Counted from the first letter of the stretch, positions 32,169 through 41,101 are shown. The stretch: 46,420 nucleotides of DNA from Streptomyces sp. Isolate_45 (GCF_024721315.2 NZ_JANFAK020000058.1:1-46420); one strand, 5' to 3'. Notes: generated by a model not told the origin, from the letters alone. Numbers and translations: made by a program.

Positions 32169-32777
32169 ATGGAGGAATCCACGACCGCGCGGTTGCGCAC
32201 CCCCCGGGCCGCCGGCACGGCCGGGATCGCCTTCGCGGTACTGCTCGCGGGGGCGATCACGCTGATGCGCATCGCCGTCCCGGAGGGCGGCGCCCCCGAC
32301 GCCGCGGTCGATCCCGGTGACCGGTGGGCCGTACGGCTGGCCCTGGAGATCGTCCCGTTCGCCGGGATCCTGTTCCTCTGGTTCATGGGCGCCCTGCGCG
32401 CCCATGCCGGGGACGACGAGGACCGGTTCGTCTCCACCGTCTTCCTCGGTAGCGGGTTCGTGTTCGTCGCCACCCTGTTCGTGTCCGCCGGCGCCGCGGG
32501 CACCGTGCTGGAGGAGGGCACGGACACCGCCTTCGGGCGCGACTACGCCTACACGATCCTGACCACGTACGCGATGCGCATGGCGGCCGTCTTCGTCTTC
32601 GCCACCTCCAGCATCGGGCGCCGGCTGGGAATCTTCCCGCGCCCCCTCGCCCTGCTGGGATACGTGACGGGCCTGGTCCTGATCGTCATCGGCTCCGGCG
32701 TGCCCTGGAGCGAGATGATCCTCCCCGCCTGGGCACTGGTCGTCGGCGCCTACATCGTGCGCTCCGCCCGCCTGTAG
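32169..32777 (+). CDS. Membrane protein of unknown function (202 aa)
   Basis: Five hydrophobic segments (about residues 15-33, 55-75, 90-110, 135-150 and 160-200) are joined by short charged loops. No family can be named. ATG 32169 is chosen because GAGAGG lies 3-8 bases upstream; the open frame reaches 32139. It stands alone between the DMT terminator and the ferredoxin operon. Confidence 0.7.
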   Translation: MEESTTARLRTPRAAGTAGIAFAVLLAGAITLMRIAVPEGGAPDAAVDPGDRWAVRLALEIVPFAGILFLWFMGALRAHAGDDEDRFVSTVFLGSGFVFVATLFVSAGAAGTVLEEGTDTAFGRDYAYTILTTYAMRMAAVFVFATSSIGRRLGIFPRPLALLGYVTGLVLIVIGSGVPWSEMILPAWALVVGAYIVRSARL

Positions 32778-32903
32778 CCGACCGGCAGGACCCGCCGGCG
32801 CCCGGCAGGCGGACCCTGTCTCCCCCGTGCATTCTGGATGGGAAAGCTGCGGGGGACTCGGGGACGAACGGGGATGTTCGGGCCACGGAAGGGCTGGTGC
32901 CTC

Positions 32904-33140
32904 ATGAGGCTTGTCGTCGACCTCAACCGCTGTCAGGGATACGCGCAGTGCGCTTTCCTCGCTCCGGACGTGTTCTCCATGCACGGCGAGGAATCGCTGC
33001 TGTACGACCCCGAGGCGGACGAGGAGCAGCGCGAGAACGTCATGCGCGCCGTCGCGGCCTGTCCCGTCGGGGCCATCCTCATCGAGCTCGACGATTCGGA
33101 CATGTCGGCGCTCACCCCGGAGGCGCACGGTGCACGCTGA
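32904..33140 (+). CDS. [3Fe-4S] ferredoxin of a P450 system (78 aa)
   Basis: A small acidic ferredoxin in which C10, C16 and C53 (the last in ACPVGAI) match the three-cysteine pattern of P450-linked 3Fe-4S ferredoxins. A fourth cysteine is absent. It would pass electrons from the adjacent reductase to the P450. ATG 32904 has GGAAGGG about 12 bases upstream; in-frame starts at 32874 and 32838 are weaker alternatives. It overlaps the reductase gene by 11 bp. Confidence 0.9.
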   Translation: MRLVVDLNRCQGYAQCAFLAPDVFSMHGEESLLYDPEADEEQRENVMRAVAACPVGAILIELDDSDMSALTPEAHGAR

Positions 33141-34524
33141 CGGGAACCTCGAACGGCTCAAGCGCGACGGACGCATCGTCGTCGTCGGCGCTTCGCTGGC
33201 CGGCCTGCGGGCCGCCGAGACCATGCGTGACAAGGGCTTCACGGGTTCGCTGACCATGATCGGCGATGAACCCTACGAGCCCTACGACCGGCCCCCGTTG
33301 TCGAAGCAGGTGCTGCTGGGCAAGGCGACCGCGGACCACACCGCGCTCCCCCGGCGCCGGGACATCGGCGCCGAGTGGCGTCTGGGGGTCCCCGCGTCCG
33401 GACTGGACATGGCGGGCCGCCGGGTCCTCCTCGCCGACGGCGGGGCGGTGGAGTACGACCGGCTGCTCATCGCCACCGGGGTACGGGCCAGGCCCTGGCC
33501 GAACGAGGAGGAGGGCGCGCTCAGCGGCGTCTTCGTCCTGCGCACCCGTGACGACGCCGTCGCGCTGGAACGCAGTCTCGCGGCCGGTCCCCGCCGGGTA
33601 CTGGTGATCGGGGCCGGATTCACCGGTTCCGAGATCGCCTCGGCCTGCCGGGAACGCGGCCTGCCCGTCACCGTCGCCGAACGCGGGGCGGCGCCGCTGG
33701 TCGGCGCGCTCGGCGGGGTCATCGGCGAGGTCGCGGCCGAGATGCACCGCGAGAACGGCGTCGACCTGCGGACCGGGATCATGGTGACGGGTCTGGAGGG
33801 CGATCCCGCCGGTCGGGTCCGCACCGCGCACCTGTCCGACGGTTCGTCCATCGAGGCCGACGTGGTGGTCGTCTCGCTCGGTGCCCAGCGCAACACCGAA
33901 TGGCTGGCCGGTTCCGGGCTGGGCGCGGGTCCTCGCGGCATCGCCTGTGACGCGGGCTGCCGGGCCTTCGACATCCGGGGCATCGTCACCGACGACATCT
34001 ACGTGGCGGGTGACGTGGCACGGTCCCCGCACGCCCTGTTCGGCTACCAGTTCCTGTCCTTGGAGCACTGGGGCAACGCCGTGGCCCAGGCCGAGACGGC
34101 GGCGCACAACATGCTGAGCGAGAGCGCGGACCGTCGCCCCCACATGTGGGTGCCAGCGTTCTGGTCCTCGCAGTTCGGCGTCAACATCAAGTCGGTCGGG
34201 GTGCCCTCGATGGGGACCGAGATCATGATCACGCAGGGTTCGCGTTCCGAGCGGCACTTCGTCGGCGTGTACGGCTACCAGGGCCGGGTGATCGGGGCGG
34301 TGACCTTCGACAACTGCCGCTGGCTGCCCTTCTACCAGCAGATGATCGAGGCCACGACGCCGTTCCCGCCGCCGTTCCCGACCGTGGACCGCAGGCCCGA
34401 GGGGCAGAAGCCGGTGCCCGCGGACTTCCCGGACCCGTCGGTGCCGACGCACGGCCCGACGATCACCCTCAGCGGGTACTCCCCGGACGACCGGAAGATG
34501 ACCTTCACCCCCGCCCGCCACTGA
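33130..34524 (+). CDS. NAD(P)H ferredoxin reductase, FAD-dependent (464 aa)
   Basis: A pyridine nucleotide-disulphide oxidoreductase fold with an FAD motif (VVVGASLAGLRAAE), an NAD(P) motif (VLVIGAGFTGSEIASAC) and the FAD-ribityl contact (DIYVAGDVA). A C-terminal domain resembles putidaredoxin/rubredoxin reductases. It transfers electrons from NAD(P)H to the ferredoxin upstream. The GTG at 33130 lies inside the ferredoxin gene with GGAGG 7 bases before it, so translation is probably coupled. The P450 follows after 69 bp. Confidence 0.92.
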   Translation: MHADGNLERLKRDGRIVVVGASLAGLRAAETMRDKGFTGSLTMIGDEPYEPYDRPPLSKQVLLGKATADHTALPRRRDIGAEWRLGVPASGLDMAGRRVLLADGGAVEYDRLLIATGVRARPWPNEEEGALSGVFVLRTRDDAVALERSLAAGPRRVLVIGAGFTGSEIASACRERGLPVTVAERGAAPLVGALGGVIGEVAAEMHRENGVDLRTGIMVTGLEGDPAGRVRTAHLSDGSSIEADVVVVSLGAQRNTEWLAGSGLGAGPRGIACDAGCRAFDIRGIVTDDIYVAGDVARSPHALFGYQFLSLEHWGNAVAQAETAAHNMLSESADRRPHMWVPAFWSSQFGVNIKSVGVPSMGTEIMITQGSRSERHFVGVYGYQGRVIGAVTFDNCRWLPFYQQMIEATTPFPPPFPTVDRRPEGQKPVPADFPDPSVPTHGPTITLSGYSPDDRKMTFTPARH

Positions 34525-34593
34525 ACCGCACGTGCACCGCCAGCCCTGCCGCCAGCCCTGCCCCGAGGATCCCGAGGAGCACGAGGACCTGCC

Positions 34594-35835
34594 ATGACAC
34601 AAGCCATCCTGCGGGAGATCATGGACTACGCGAACCGCGCAGATCCGTATCCGCTGTACGAAAAGCTCCGCGAGACGCCGGTGGCCCACGACGGGGACGG
34701 GCCGTACGTGATCAGCACGTACTACGAGATCCAGAGCCTCCTGCACGACCCGCGGATCAGCTCCGACGCCTCCAACCTGGCGTCCACCGCGAGCGACCCG
34801 CCAGCCGGGGGCGAGGAGGAGGGGACGACGCTGCCGCCCTCCTTCCTCAAGCTCGACCCGCCCGACCACGACCGGCTCCGCCGGATGACGAACCGGCCGT
34901 TCGGCCCGCCGCACTCCCCGCACAAGGTGCACGACATGCGGGACGAACTGGGCGGCATCGTGTCCGGGCTGATCGACGGCATCGTCACCGCGGACTCGAT
35001 GGACCGGATCGACCTGGTCGACCAGTTCGCCTATCCCTTCCCTGTCACGGTGATCTGCCGGCTGCTCGGTGTGCCCCCGGAGGACGAACCGCGCTTCCAC
35101 GTGTGGGCCGACACCATCGCCGCCAGCCTCGACCCCGACCCGGACGCCGACCCGACGAAGCGCCGCGTTCCGGCCGACGCCCGGATGGAACTCGGCATGT
35201 ACCTGGCCGGTCTGATCGAGGAGCGCCGCAAGAACCCTGGCGACGACATGCTGTCGCACCTGGCGACCGCGGACGGCCCCGACGGCGCCATGACCACGAT
35301 CGAGGCGTTGAGCACCTCGGCGCTGCTGCTGATCGCCGGCCACGAGACCACGGTCAACCTCATCACCAACGGGATGCTGACCCTGCTCCGCCACCCCGAC
35401 GTCCTGGAGCGGCTGCGCCAGGACCCGGAGCTCTCCGTTCCGATCGTCGAGGAGCTGCTGCGCTACGAGCCGCCGGTGCAGTTGCTGCCGCAGCGCACCA
35501 CGCTGTCCGAGATCGAGGTCGCCGGTGTGACCATCCCGAAGGGTGCCTCGCTCTGGCTGGTCCTCGCCTCCGGGAACCGCGACCCCAAGAAGTTCGAGAA
35601 CCCTGACCGCTTCGACCCCGACCGCGGGGACATCCAGCACCTCGGCCTCGGCAGCGGGATCCACAGCTGCTTCGGGGCGCCGCTGGCCCGGCTCGAAGCC
35701 CAGCTGGCGCTGAGCGAGCTGGCCCGCCGGCTGGTGAACCCGCGGCTGCTGGAGGACCCGCCGCCGTACCGCCAGAACGCGGTGCTGCGCGGCCCCCGCC
35801 ACCTGCCGATCGCCTGCGACGGCATCCGCGACTGA
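34594..35835 (+). CDS. Cytochrome P450 (413 aa)
   Basis: A bacterial class I P450. The oxygen-activating I-helix motif is AGHETT, the K-helix EELLRYEPP carries ExxR, and the haem loop LGSGIHSCFGAPLARLEA has ligand C359. The first position of the haem signature, usually Phe, is Leu here. The substrate is unknown; there is no biosynthetic gene cluster beside it. With its own ferredoxin and reductase directly upstream it should be self-sufficient for electron supply. The start has GAGGA at a good distance. Confidence 0.95.
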   Translation: MTQAILREIMDYANRADPYPLYEKLRETPVAHDGDGPYVISTYYEIQSLLHDPRISSDASNLASTASDPPAGGEEEGTTLPPSFLKLDPPDHDRLRRMTNRPFGPPHSPHKVHDMRDELGGIVSGLIDGIVTADSMDRIDLVDQFAYPFPVTVICRLLGVPPEDEPRFHVWADTIAASLDPDPDADPTKRRVPADARMELGMYLAGLIEERRKNPGDDMLSHLATADGPDGAMTTIEALSTSALLLIAGHETTVNLITNGMLTLLRHPDVLERLRQDPELSVPIVEELLRYEPPVQLLPQRTTLSEIEVAGVTIPKGASLWLVLASGNRDPKKFENPDRFDPDRGDIQHLGLGSGIHSCFGAPLARLEAQLALSELARRLVNPRLLEDPPPYRQNAVLRGPRHLPIACDGIRD

Positions 35836-35879
35836 TTCCGTTCGTCAGCCGTCCGACGGGGTTCGTTCGCGGGACCCCC

Positions 35880-35936
35880 TCGGCGGCCCGACCGGGGTCG
35901 GCCGCGATCCGTCGGCGGTCCGACCGGGGTCAGCCG
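35880..35936. repeat. Imperfect 25-bp direct repeat at the 3' end of the thiamine ATPase gene; likely bidirectional terminator
   Basis: Bases 35880-35904 and 35912-35936 match at 23 of 25 positions, period 32. The right copy contains the ATPase stop codon (35930-35932 on the minus strand). Each copy can fold through CCGACC/GGTC-type pairing (perfect CCGACC/GGTCGG in the left copy). A weaker third copy occurs near 35851. The repeats lie between the convergent P450 and thiamine-transporter genes and probably end both transcripts. Confidence 0.6.
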
Positions 35937-36958
35937 GAGGCCGCCGGCAGTACGACCACCTCGGCCGGTGAGAAGGCCACCGACACCCGGTCGCCCACCG
36001 CCGGCGCCCCCGCCAGCCCGCATTCGGCCTCCAGGACGGGCCCCGTCCCGGGTCGCAGCAACAGCGCGACGTGCGTACCGCGGAAGGTGCGGGACAGCAC
36101 CTCGCAGCGCAGCCCCTCCTCCCGCAGGATCACCCCGGCGGGCCTGATCAGCAGTCGCCGTTCGCCCTCCGCCGACCCGGCCGGTACGGGGACCTTCCCC
36201 CACGGGGTGGCGGCGCCCCCCGCCGACACGGTCGCCGGGACCACGTTCTCGAAGCCGAGGAACCTGGCGACGAACTCCGACGCGGGTCGCTGCCACACCT
36301 CCAGCGGGGTGCCCGCCTGCGCGATCCGTCCGTCCCGCATCACCACGACCCGGTCGGCCAGCGCGAAGGCCTCCCCCTGGTCGTGGGTCACGGCCAGCAC
36401 GGTCGTGCCCAGCCGGGAGAAGAGCCCCTGGAGCTCGACGACGAGCCGCTCGCGCAGCCCCCGGTCCAGCTGACCCAGCGGCTCGTCCAGCATCAGCAGC
36501 CGCGGCGACGGGGCCAGCGCCCGGGCCAGCGCGACCCGCTGCTGCTCGCCCCCGGACAGCGAGGCGACGGCCCGGTCCTGGGCCCCGGGGAGCCCGACCA
36601 GCTCCAGCAGCTCGGCGACCTGGCCCTCGTAGGCCTTCTTCGTGGAGCCGCGCATCCGCAGGCCGAAGGCGACGTTCCCGCCGACGTCGCGGTGCGGGAA
36701 CAGCTGGTGGTCCTGGAACATCAGCCCGACGCCCCGCCGGTGCACGGGCACCGCGTCCTGGTCGGTCCCGTCCAGCAGGACCCGTCCGGCCGACACCCGC
36801 TGGAGACCGGCCACCACCCGCAGCAGGGTGGACTTGCCGCTCCCGCTGGGCCCGAGCACGCACACGATCTCGTGCTCGGCGACCTCCAGGTCGACGTCGT
36901 CCACGACCGCGCGCTCGCCGAAGCGGACCGTCACCCCTTCGAGTCGGAGCAGGGTCAT
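35930..36958 (-). CDS. Thiamine-type ABC transporter ATPase, ThiQ-like (342 aa)
   Basis: Walker A is GPSGSGKST, Q-loop LMFQDHQLFPH, signature LSGGEQQRVALARAL, Walker B LLMLDEPLGQL, and switch VTHDQ. A C-terminal TOBE-like domain of about 100 residues follows. It follows the ThiP-like permease with a TGATG overlap. The TPP riboswitch ahead of the operon makes thiamine (or its precursors) the probable cargo. The 3' end carries a duplicated segment. Confidence 0.88.
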   Translation of the reverse strand: MTLLRLEGVTVRFGERAVVDDVDLEVAEHEIVCVLGPSGSGKSTLLRVVAGLQRVSAGRVLLDGTDQDAVPVHRRGVGLMFQDHQLFPHRDVGGNVAFGLRMRGSTKKAYEGQVAELLELVGLPGAQDRAVASLSGGEQQRVALARALAPSPRLLMLDEPLGQLDRGLRERLVVELQGLFSRLGTTVLAVTHDQGEAFALADRVVVMRDGRIAQAGTPLEVWQRPASEFVARFLGFENVVPATVSAGGAATPWGKVPVPAGSAEGERRLLIRPAGVILREEGLRCEVLSRTFRGTHVALLLRPGTGPVLEAECGLAGAPAVGDRVSVAFSPAEVVVLPAASG

Positions 36959-38655
36959 CAGAACTCTCCCGAGGTCTTGTCGGGGCGCAGCCGCTCCAGC
37001 ACCAGCAGGGACACCGCGCACACCAGCATCAAAATCGTGCTCAGGGCCATGGCCTGCCCGTAGTTCAGCTCACCGGCCCGTCCCAGCAGCCGGGCGACGG
37101 CCACGGGCAGGGTCGGGCTGTCCGGCCGCGCGATGAACACGGTCGCCCCGAACTCGCCGAGGGACACCGCGAAGGCGAAGCCCGCCGCGATCAGCAGCGC
37201 CCGCCGCACCAGCGGCAGGTCCACCTCGCGCCAGGCCCGCAGCGGGGAGGCGCCCAGGACGGCGGCGGCCTCCCGCAGCCGTTCGTCCACCGCCCGCAGC
37301 ACCGGCAGCATGGTCCGTACGACGAAGGGCACCCCGACGAGCGCCTGCGCGAGCGGCACCAGGATCCAGGAGGTCCGCAGGTCCAGCGGGGGCTCGTCCA
37401 TGGTGATCAGGAAGCCGAAGCCGACGGTCACGGCGGACACCCCGAGCGGGAGCATCAGGAGCGCGTCGAAGCCGCGTACGAAGCGCCCCCCGCGCCGGGT
37501 CAGCGCGGCGGCGGCGAGGCCCCCGATGAACAGGGCGATGGCGGTGGCGGCCAAGGCGTAGCGCAGTGAGTTCCCGATCGCCTCCAACGGCGGCACCAGG
37601 AACGTTCCGCCTCCGGCGCCCGCGTCCTGCAGGGCCCGGTAGAAGCCGAAGCCGTAGCCACCGGGGGCGTCGAAGGAACGCTCGACCAGGACGCCCAGGG
37701 GCAGCACGATCAGCAGCAGCACCGTCAGCAGCACGCCGCCGAGCAGGCTCCGCTGGGCCCAGCCGCGCGGCCGGTGCGCCGTGCGCGCCGGGTCGACCAG
37801 CCTCAGGGCGGTCTCCCGCCGACGCACGGTCCAGGCGTGCAGGGCGAGGATCGCGCCCACCGCGGCGAACTGCACCATCGTCAGGACGGCGGCCGTGGGC
37901 AGGTCCAACAGCTGCGCGGTCTGCCGGTAGACCTCCACCTCCAGGGTGGAGTACGCGGGACCGCCCAGGATCTGCACGACACCGAAGGAGGTGAAGGTGA
38001 ACAGGAAGACCATCAGCGAGGCGGCGGCGACCGCGGGCCCCAGCGCCGGCAGCGTCACGCGGCGCCAGGCCCCGAAGCGCCCCGCGCCGAGGACCCGGGC
38101 CGCCTCCTCCTGACGGGGGTCGAGCTGGGCCCACAGCCCGCCGACCGTCCGGACGACGACTGCGTAGTTGAAGAAGACGTGCGCCAGCAGGATCGCCCAG
38201 ACCGTGGTGTCGAGGCGGGTGCCCCACACCTCGTCCAGCAGACCGCCGCGCCCGACCAGCGCGAGGAAGGCCGTGCCGACGACCACCGTCGGCAGCACGA
38301 ACGGAACGGTGACCACCGCGCGCAACAGTTGCTTGCCGGGAAACTCGAAGCGCGCGAAGACGTACGCCCCCGGGAGGGCGATCAACAGGGTGAGCAGCGT
38401 GGAGGCGAGGGCCTGCCAGGTGGTGAACCACAGCACGTCGGCGATGTCGGGCTGGGTCAGCACCTCGCCGATCCGGCCGAACTGCCATCCGGAGTCCGTC
38501 TTGAGCCCGCGGCCGACGATCGCGGCCACGGGGTAGGCGAAGAAGAGCCCGAAGAAGACGAGCGGCACCGCCATCAGGCCCATCCTGACGGCGGAGGCGC
38601 GCCCGTTCTCCTTCGAGGAGCTCCCGCGTCCTACTTCACGACGAGCGAGGACCAT
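36958..38655 (-). CDS. Thiamine-type ABC transporter permease, ThiP-like (about 566 aa)
   Basis: A two-domain permease of about twelve membrane segments, as usual for ThiP, with two EAA loops: EEAARVLGAGRFGAWRRVTLP in the first half and REAAAVLGASPLRAWREVDLP in the second. The start is uncertain. ATG 38655 overlaps the binding-protein gene by 25 bp; GTG 38667 and ATG 38583 are alternatives, and none has a strong ribosome-binding site (GAAGGAG lies inside the frame). It couples to the ATPase by TGATG. Confidence 0.88.
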   Translation of the reverse strand: MVLARREVGRGSSSKENGRASAVRMGLMAVPLVFFGLFFAYPVAAIVGRGLKTDSGWQFGRIGEVLTQPDIADVLWFTTWQALASTLLTLLIALPGAYVFARFEFPGKQLLRAVVTVPFVLPTVVVGTAFLALVGRGGLLDEVWGTRLDTTVWAILLAHVFFNYAVVVRTVGGLWAQLDPRQEEAARVLGAGRFGAWRRVTLPALGPAVAAASLMVFLFTFTSFGVVQILGGPAYSTLEVEVYRQTAQLLDLPTAAVLTMVQFAAVGAILALHAWTVRRRETALRLVDPARTAHRPRGWAQRSLLGGVLLTVLLLIVLPLGVLVERSFDAPGGYGFGFYRALQDAGAGGGTFLVPPLEAIGNSLRYALAATAIALFIGGLAAAALTRRGGRFVRGFDALLMLPLGVSAVTVGFGFLITMDEPPLDLRTSWILVPLAQALVGVPFVVRTMLPVLRAVDERLREAAAVLGASPLRAWREVDLPLVRRALLIAAGFAFAVSLGEFGATVFIARPDSPTLPVAVARLLGRAGELNYGQAMALSTILMLVCAVSLLVLERLRPDKTSGEF

Positions 38656-39728
38656 GCCTTGACCCACTGCTCACGGTTCTTGGCGATGGCGTCCGGGGTG
38701 ACGTTCTCCGGCTTCTCGATCACCACACCGTGCTTCGTGAAGATCTCCGGCAGCTGCGCGTCCTTGACCACCGGGTTCACGAACATCTGGAGCGGCATGT
38801 CCTCCTGGAACTTCTTGCTCACCAGGAAGTCGAGGAGCGCCTTGCCGCCCTCGGGGTTCTTCGCGCCGTTCAGCAGGCCCGCGAACTCGACCTGGCGGAA
38901 GCAGGTCCCGGTGGAGACGCCCGTGGGGGCCTCGGCCGGCTGCGGCTCGCCGTAGAGCACCTCGACCGGCGGGCTGGAGGCGTACGAGACGACCAGCGGG
39001 CGGTCGCCCTTGGCCTTCTTGCCGCCCGCGGAGCCCGAGAAGCGCTCGTTGTAGGCCTGCTCCCAGCCGTCGACGACCTCGACGCCGTTGGCCTTGAGCT
39101 TGCTCCAGTAGTCCTTCCAGCCGTCCTCGCCGTACTTGCCGACGGAGGCGAGGAGGAATCCGAGACCGGGCGAGGACGTCGCGGCGTTCTCGGTGACCAG
39201 CAGGTTCTTGTACTCCGGCTTGATCAGGTCGTCCAGCGTCTGCGGCGGGGCGAGCTTCTTGTCGGCGAAGTACTGCTTGTCGTAGTTGACGCAGATGTCA
39301 CCGGAGTCGATCGGGGTGACGCGGTGCTGCGGGTCGAGCATGAACTCGGTCTTGATCCCCTCCATGCCCTTGACCTGGTACGGGGTGAAGATCCCGTTGT
39401 CGAGGGCCCGCGAGAGCAGCGTGTTGTCGACCCCGAAGAAGACGTCGCCGCGCGGTGACCCCTTGGTGAGGATCTCCTGGTTGAGCGCCGCGCCCGCGTC
39501 GCCGGACTTCAGCCGCTTGACGGTGTAGCCGCTCTGCTGCTCGAACTCCTTCAGGACCGAGTCGGTCACGTTGAAGGAGTCGTGGGAGACGAGGGTGACC
39601 GTCTTGGACTTCGGGGCGTCGCTCGCGCCGGCGGTCTTGTCCTTGGCGTCGCCGCCGCAGGCGCTGAGCGTGGTGACGCCGAGCGCGGCCGCGAGCGCGG
39701 CGCCCGCGATCTTCTTGGTGGTGCTCAC
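38631..39728 (-). CDS. Thiamine-binding lipoprotein, ThiB-like (365 aa)
   Basis: The N-terminal signal has lipobox LSACGG, marking a Sec lipoprotein. The mature protein has ThiB/iron-transporter binding-protein features: VTLVSHDSFNVTDSVLKEFE, then SPRGDVFFGVDNTLLSRAL, and VVSYASSPPVEVLYG. The GTG at 39728 follows the strong Shine-Dalgarno AGGAGG. The much longer open frame to 40127 runs through the riboswitch and rlmN and is not used. Expression is controlled by a TPP riboswitch. Confidence 0.92.
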   Translation of the reverse strand: MSTTKKIAGAALAAALGVTTLSACGGDAKDKTAGASDAPKSKTVTLVSHDSFNVTDSVLKEFEQQSGYTVKRLKSGDAGAALNQEILTKGSPRGDVFFGVDNTLLSRALDNGIFTPYQVKGMEGIKTEFMLDPQHRVTPIDSGDICVNYDKQYFADKKLAPPQTLDDLIKPEYKNLLVTENAATSSPGLGFLLASVGKYGEDGWKDYWSKLKANGVEVVDGWEQAYNERFSGSAGGKKAKGDRPLVVSYASSPPVEVLYGEPQPAEAPTGVSTGTCFRQVEFAGLLNGAKNPEGGKALLDFLVSKKFQEDMPLQMFVNPVVKDAQLPEIFTKHGVVIEKPENVTPDAIAKNREQWVKAWSSLVVK

Positions 39729-39738
39729 TGGTTGGTTC

Positions 39739-39757
39739 CTCCTGGGATGACCAGGAG
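39739..39757 (-). promoter_or_regulatory. Hairpin covering the thiB ribosome-binding site
   Basis: In the mRNA, CTCCTGG and CCAGGAG pair around a 5-base loop. The 3' arm contains most of the AGGAGG Shine-Dalgarno sequence of thiB. It lies downstream of the riboswitch and is a candidate translational switch. Confidence 0.55.
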
Positions 39758-39765
39758 AAGACGCG

Positions 39766-39806
39766 GCCCTGCCCGGCGCTCTGCGAGAGCGGACGCCGGG
39801 CAGGGC
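39766..39806 (-). terminator. Strong hairpin between the TPP riboswitch and thiB
   Basis: Perfect 13-bp arms GCCCTGCCCGGCG (39766-39778) and CGCCGGGCAGGGC (39794-39806) enclose a 15-base loop with a further small pairing. It is positioned as the expression platform of the riboswitch, either as a terminator or a switching stem. Confidence 0.6.
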
Positions 39807-39825
39807 GCAACAGCATGAGTGGTGA

Positions 39826-39918
39826 CCGAACTTCCTACCCCGAATGACCGGGGCGAGGTTCAGAGGGTCTGCGGATGACGGATACCGCACTCTCAGCGCT
39901 GTGGCGCTCCCCTGTCGG
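39826..39918 (-). promoter_or_regulatory. TPP riboswitch (THI-box)
   Basis: Read on the minus strand, the element has the THI-box landmarks in order: GGGGAGC near 39911, GCTGAGAGTGCGG with CTGAGAG at 39890-39896, GACCCTCTGAACCT at 39856-39869, a hairpin GCCCCGGTCATTCGGGG, and GTAGGAAG. Outer bases CCGA/TCGG at both ends can close the P1 helix. It precedes a thiamine-type transporter, and thiamine pyrophosphate should switch the operon off. Confidence 0.93.
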
Positions 39919-39988
39919 AATATGAAATTGGTTCGGCCACAGGGTACCCCTGCGGCCGAATGTGATCGACCATGGCCGAATTTCGGCC

Positions 39989-41101
39989 TTATCGCTCCGA
40001 GGCGGCCAGCTGGCCGCAGGCGCCGTCGATCTCCTGACCGCGGGTGTCGCGCACGGTCACCGGCACGCCGTGACGGGCGATGGCCTCGACGAAGGCCTTC
40101 TCGTCCTCGGGCCGGGAGGCGGTCCACTTCGAGCCCGGGGTCGGGTTCAGCGGGATCAGGTTGACGTGGACGCGCTTGCCCTTGAGCAGCTTGCCGAGCA
40201 GGTCACCGCGCCAGGCCTGGTCGTTGATGTCGCGGATCAGGGCGTACTCGATGGAGATCCGGCGGCCGGACTTCTCGGCGTACTCCCAGGCCGCGCCCAG
40301 GACCTCGCGGACGTTCCAGCGGGTGTTCACCGGGACGAGGGTGTCGCGCAGCTCGTCGTCCGGGGCGTGCAGCGACACCGCGAGACGGCACTTGAAGCCC
40401 TCGTCGGCGAACCGCAGCATGGCCGGGACCAGGCCGACGGTGGAGACGGTGATCCCGCGCTGGGACAGGCCCAGGCCGTCGGGCTCCGGGTCGGTGAGCC
40501 GGCGGATGGCGCCGACCACGCGGTTGTAGTTGGCCAGCGGCTCGCCCATGCCCATGAAGACGATGTTCGACAGGCGCGCGGGGCCGCCCGGCACCTCTCC
40601 GTCGCGCAGGGCGCGCATGCCGTCGACGATCTGGTGCACGATCTCGGCGGTGGAGAGGTTGCGGTCGAGGCCGGCCTGGCCGGTGGCGCAGAACGGGCAG
40701 TTCATGCCGCAGCCGGCCTGCGAGGAGATGCACATCGTGACCCGGTCCGGGTAGCGCATCAGCACGGACTCGACGAGCGTGCCGTCGTGCAGCTTCCACA
40801 GGGTCTTGCGGGTGGTGTCGTTGTCACAGCTGATGTGCCGCAGGACGTTCATCAGGTCGGGCAGCAGCTCCTGCTGGAGCTTCTCCCGCGATGCCGCGGG
40901 GATGTCGGTCCACTCCGCCGGGTCGTGGGCGTAGCGGGCGAAGTAGTGCTGGGAGAGCTGCTTGGCCCGGAACGGCTTCTCGCCGATCGCGGCCACCGCC
41001 TCCCGGCGCTCGGCCGGGGTGAGGTCGGCGAGGTGCCGGGGCGGCTTCTTGACCCCGCGAGGGGCGACGAAGGTGAGCTCTCCCGGAACGGGGCGGGCCA
41101 T
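39989..41101 (-). CDS. rlmN: Dual-specificity 23S rRNA/tRNA adenine-C2 methyltransferase
   Basis: A 370-residue radical SAM methyltransferase. The iron-sulphur cluster cysteines are C131, C135 and C138 in CGMNCPFC, with the SAM-binding GMGEP and the C-terminal resolving-cysteine region IDGACGQL. It methylates 23S rRNA A2503 and some tRNA A37. AAGGAG lies before the ATG. It is separated from cdsA by a likely terminator. About 70 bp further downstream is the start of the TPP riboswitch, on the same strand. Confidence 0.96.
   Translation of the reverse strand: MARPVPGELTFVAPRGVKKPPRHLADLTPAERREAVAAIGEKPFRAKQLSQHYFARYAHDPAEWTDIPAASREKLQQELLPDLMNVLRHISCDNDTTRKTLWKLHDGTLVESVLMRYPDRVTMCISSQAGCGMNCPFCATGQAGLDRNLSTAEIVHQIVDGMRALRDGEVPGGPARLSNIVFMGMGEPLANYNRVVGAIRRLTDPEPDGLGLSQRGITVSTVGLVPAMLRFADEGFKCRLAVSLHAPDDELRDTLVPVNTRWNVREVLGAAWEYAEKSGRRISIEYALIRDINDQAWRGDLLGKLLKGKRVHVNLIPLNPTPGSKWTASRPEDEKAFVEAIARHGVPVTVRDTRGQEIDGACGQLAASER

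Noticed and set aside
29535..33257. 1240-codon open frame on the minus strand
   Set aside because: It covers five plus-strand genes with recognisable products; the translation is low-complexity.
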